DNA from: a bacterium
GTDB taxonomy: Bacteria; Zhuqueibacterota; Zhuqueibacteria; Thermofontimicrobiales; Thermofontimicrobiaceae
Assembly: GCA_011046315.1 (NCBI GenBank)
Contig: DSAU01000096.1
Coordinates: forward strand, 1 to 6,698
Reading direction: 5' to 3'
Length of the DNA: 6,698 bases
Positions 5,862 to 6,698 of the stretch are shown here, one piece after another (the stretch's first letter is position 1; each line of letters begins with the position of its first letter). The translations under genes and the position numbers were made by a program. Under the pieces are notes generated by a model. It had not been told where the DNA came from and did not search any database. It saw only the letters and a list, made by a program, of their open reading frames with translations.

Positions 5862-6698
5862 ATGGACGTTAAAATGAAGAAAAGTATGCCATCCATCTTA
5901 CTGGTGGATGATGATCGAAACATCCTATTTCTATTATCAGAAGCGCTGAAGCGAGAAAATTATCAACTCACCACTGCCAACGGCGGCGAAAAAGCGTTGG
6001 TAATTTTGAAGGATCGTTATTTTGATTTAATTATTTCAGATCTGCAAATGCCAAAAGTTGATGGAATTGAAGTGCTCCAGGCCGGCAAACAAAAAAATCC
6101 GGATACCGAGGTTTTGATTGTCACCGGATACGGCAGTATCAAATCAGCGGTGAATGCAATGAAAATGGGCGCTTTTGAATATCTTTCCAAACCGGTGGAT
6201 GTGGAAGAATTGAGATTAAAAGTAGCGCAGGCTTTGAAGCATAAAGAACTGAAGATTCAAATTGCAGAACAACAGAAAGCATTGAATGAATACCATGAGC
6301 TCATTCAACGCGATTTAAAGTTAGCCGAGCAAGTGCATCAAAGTTTGATTCCCGAAGCCTTAAGTTTGGAAAAAATTGATATTGGTGTAAAATATAAACC
6401 GATGATTGGGTTGGGCGGTGATTTTGCCGACATTTACTACGACGGGAAAGCTTCAATTTATTTGACGTTGATCGATGTTACCGGTCATGGCATCAGCGCT
6501 GCACTGCTGGTCAATCGTATCAGCAGCGAGGTCAGGAAATTAGTGCGCGAAGAGATTGAGCCCAATGAGATATTATTTCACCTCAACAATTTTATTATCG
6601 ATGTTTTTGACCAGACCGGCATGTTTCTCACTGCATTTACCACCAAATTCAATATCAGCGACTATAGTTTCACTTACTCCGGCAGCGCTCATCCGGCG
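5862..6698 (+). CDS. Response regulator with PP2C output domain (REC-SpoIIE phosphatase), 3' partial
   Basis: The frame is open from ATG 5862 to the window edge (279 codons), so the C-terminus is missing. Residues about 11-125 are an NtrC/CheY-type receiver: acidic pocket in LLVDDD (Asp16/Asp17), phosphoacceptor Asp60 in SDLQMP, switch Thr88 in VTGYG, and Lys110 in SKP. A charged coiled-coil linker (about 120-160) leads into a SpoIIE/PP2C domain with GGDFAD and DVTGHG metal motifs and a GSAHP segment where the others have AGHNP. The two C-terminal metal Asp motifs lie beyond the window. It should be a cytoplasmic phosphatase switched by a histidine kinase, giving the partner-switching node a two-component input. 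Its catalytic domain is the most divergent of the four. It starts 3 bp after the preceding stop; GAAGG (5846-5850) is a somewhat distant ribosome binding site, and ATG 5874 or 5886 are alternative starts. A further C-terminal domain, such as the HATPase of HsbR-type proteins, is possible. Confidence 0.9.
   Translation, partial: MDVKMKKSMPSILLVDDDRNILFLLSEALKRENYQLTTANGGEKALVILKDRYFDLIISDLQMPKVDGIEVLQAGKQKNPDTEVLIVTGYGSIKSAVNAMKMGAFEYLSKPVDVEELRLKVAQALKHKELKIQIAEQQKALNEYHELIQRDLKLAEQVHQSLIPEALSLEKIDIGVKYKPMIGLGGDFADIYYDGKASIYLTLIDVTGHGISAALLVNRISSEVRKLVREEIEPNEILFHLNNFIIDVFDQTGMFLTAFTTKFNISDYSFTYSGSAHPA

Noticed and set aside
5726..5923. Antisense open frame across the junction of the last two phosphatase genes
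   Set aside because: It covers the conserved SDDVT end of one gene and the receiver start of the next, both clearly coding on the other strand.
5862..6698. Possible frameshift or pseudogene at the right end
   Set aside because: All 279 codons are in one frame with intact receiver and PP2C motifs; it simply runs off the window.
1..6698. CRISPR arrays, tRNA/rRNA genes, insertion sequences, phage or anti-phage genes
   Set aside because: Read on both strands, I saw no regularly spaced repeats, cloverleaf or rRNA-like sequence, transposase motifs or defence domains; nearly all the DNA is accounted for by six signalling genes.

Overview
The window is one strand-coherent block of signalling genes, all on the + strand, with no RNA gene, mobile element or CRISPR array that I can see. 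It encodes a partner-switching system of the RsbU/RsbV/RsbW (SpoIIAA/SpoIIAB) type. There are one STAS-domain antagonist, one HATPase switch kinase (anti-sigma-like) and four different PP2C/SpoIIE-type phosphatases, each with a different N-terminal input module. The DNA is AT-rich (roughly 40% GC by eye). The gene style (several long GAF- or TM-fused SpoIIE phosphatases around one small STAS/HATPase pair) resembles Gram-negative environmental lineages such as Calditrichota/KSB1, Ignavibacteria or other FCB-group bacteria. That placement is inferred from gene style, not from a marker gene.

Layout. Positions 1-1044 hold the 3' part of a membrane-anchored phosphatase whose reading frame is already open at base 1. 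Positions 1075-3120 hold a second membrane phosphatase with about 7-8 TM segments, a GAF domain and a PP2C domain. The catalytic domains of these two are close paralogues. A 114-bp gap (3121-3234) follows, with a weak possible terminator and a plausible sigma70-like promoter. Then comes a tightly packed operon: STAS antagonist (3235-3582), HATPase kinase (3595-4068), soluble GAF-GAF-PP2C phosphatase (4065-5858, 4-bp ATGA overlap) and a receiver-PP2C response regulator (5862 to beyond the right edge). Gaps in this operon are 12 bp, -4 bp and 3 bp.

How the parts should work together (family knowledge plus inference): the HATPase protein would bind a target, classically a sigma factor, and would phosphorylate the STAS protein on Ser58. 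The phosphatases would remove that phosphate when their own signal arrives. Dephosphorylated STAS protein would then capture the kinase and release the target. Four phosphatases beside a single STAS/kinase pair would make the pair an integration node for membrane signals (two proteins), cytoplasmic small-molecule signals (tandem GAF) and two-component phosphorylation (receiver domain). No sigma factor or other output is visible, so the target is unknown from this window. Which phosphatase acts on which STAS protein is not shown by sequence.
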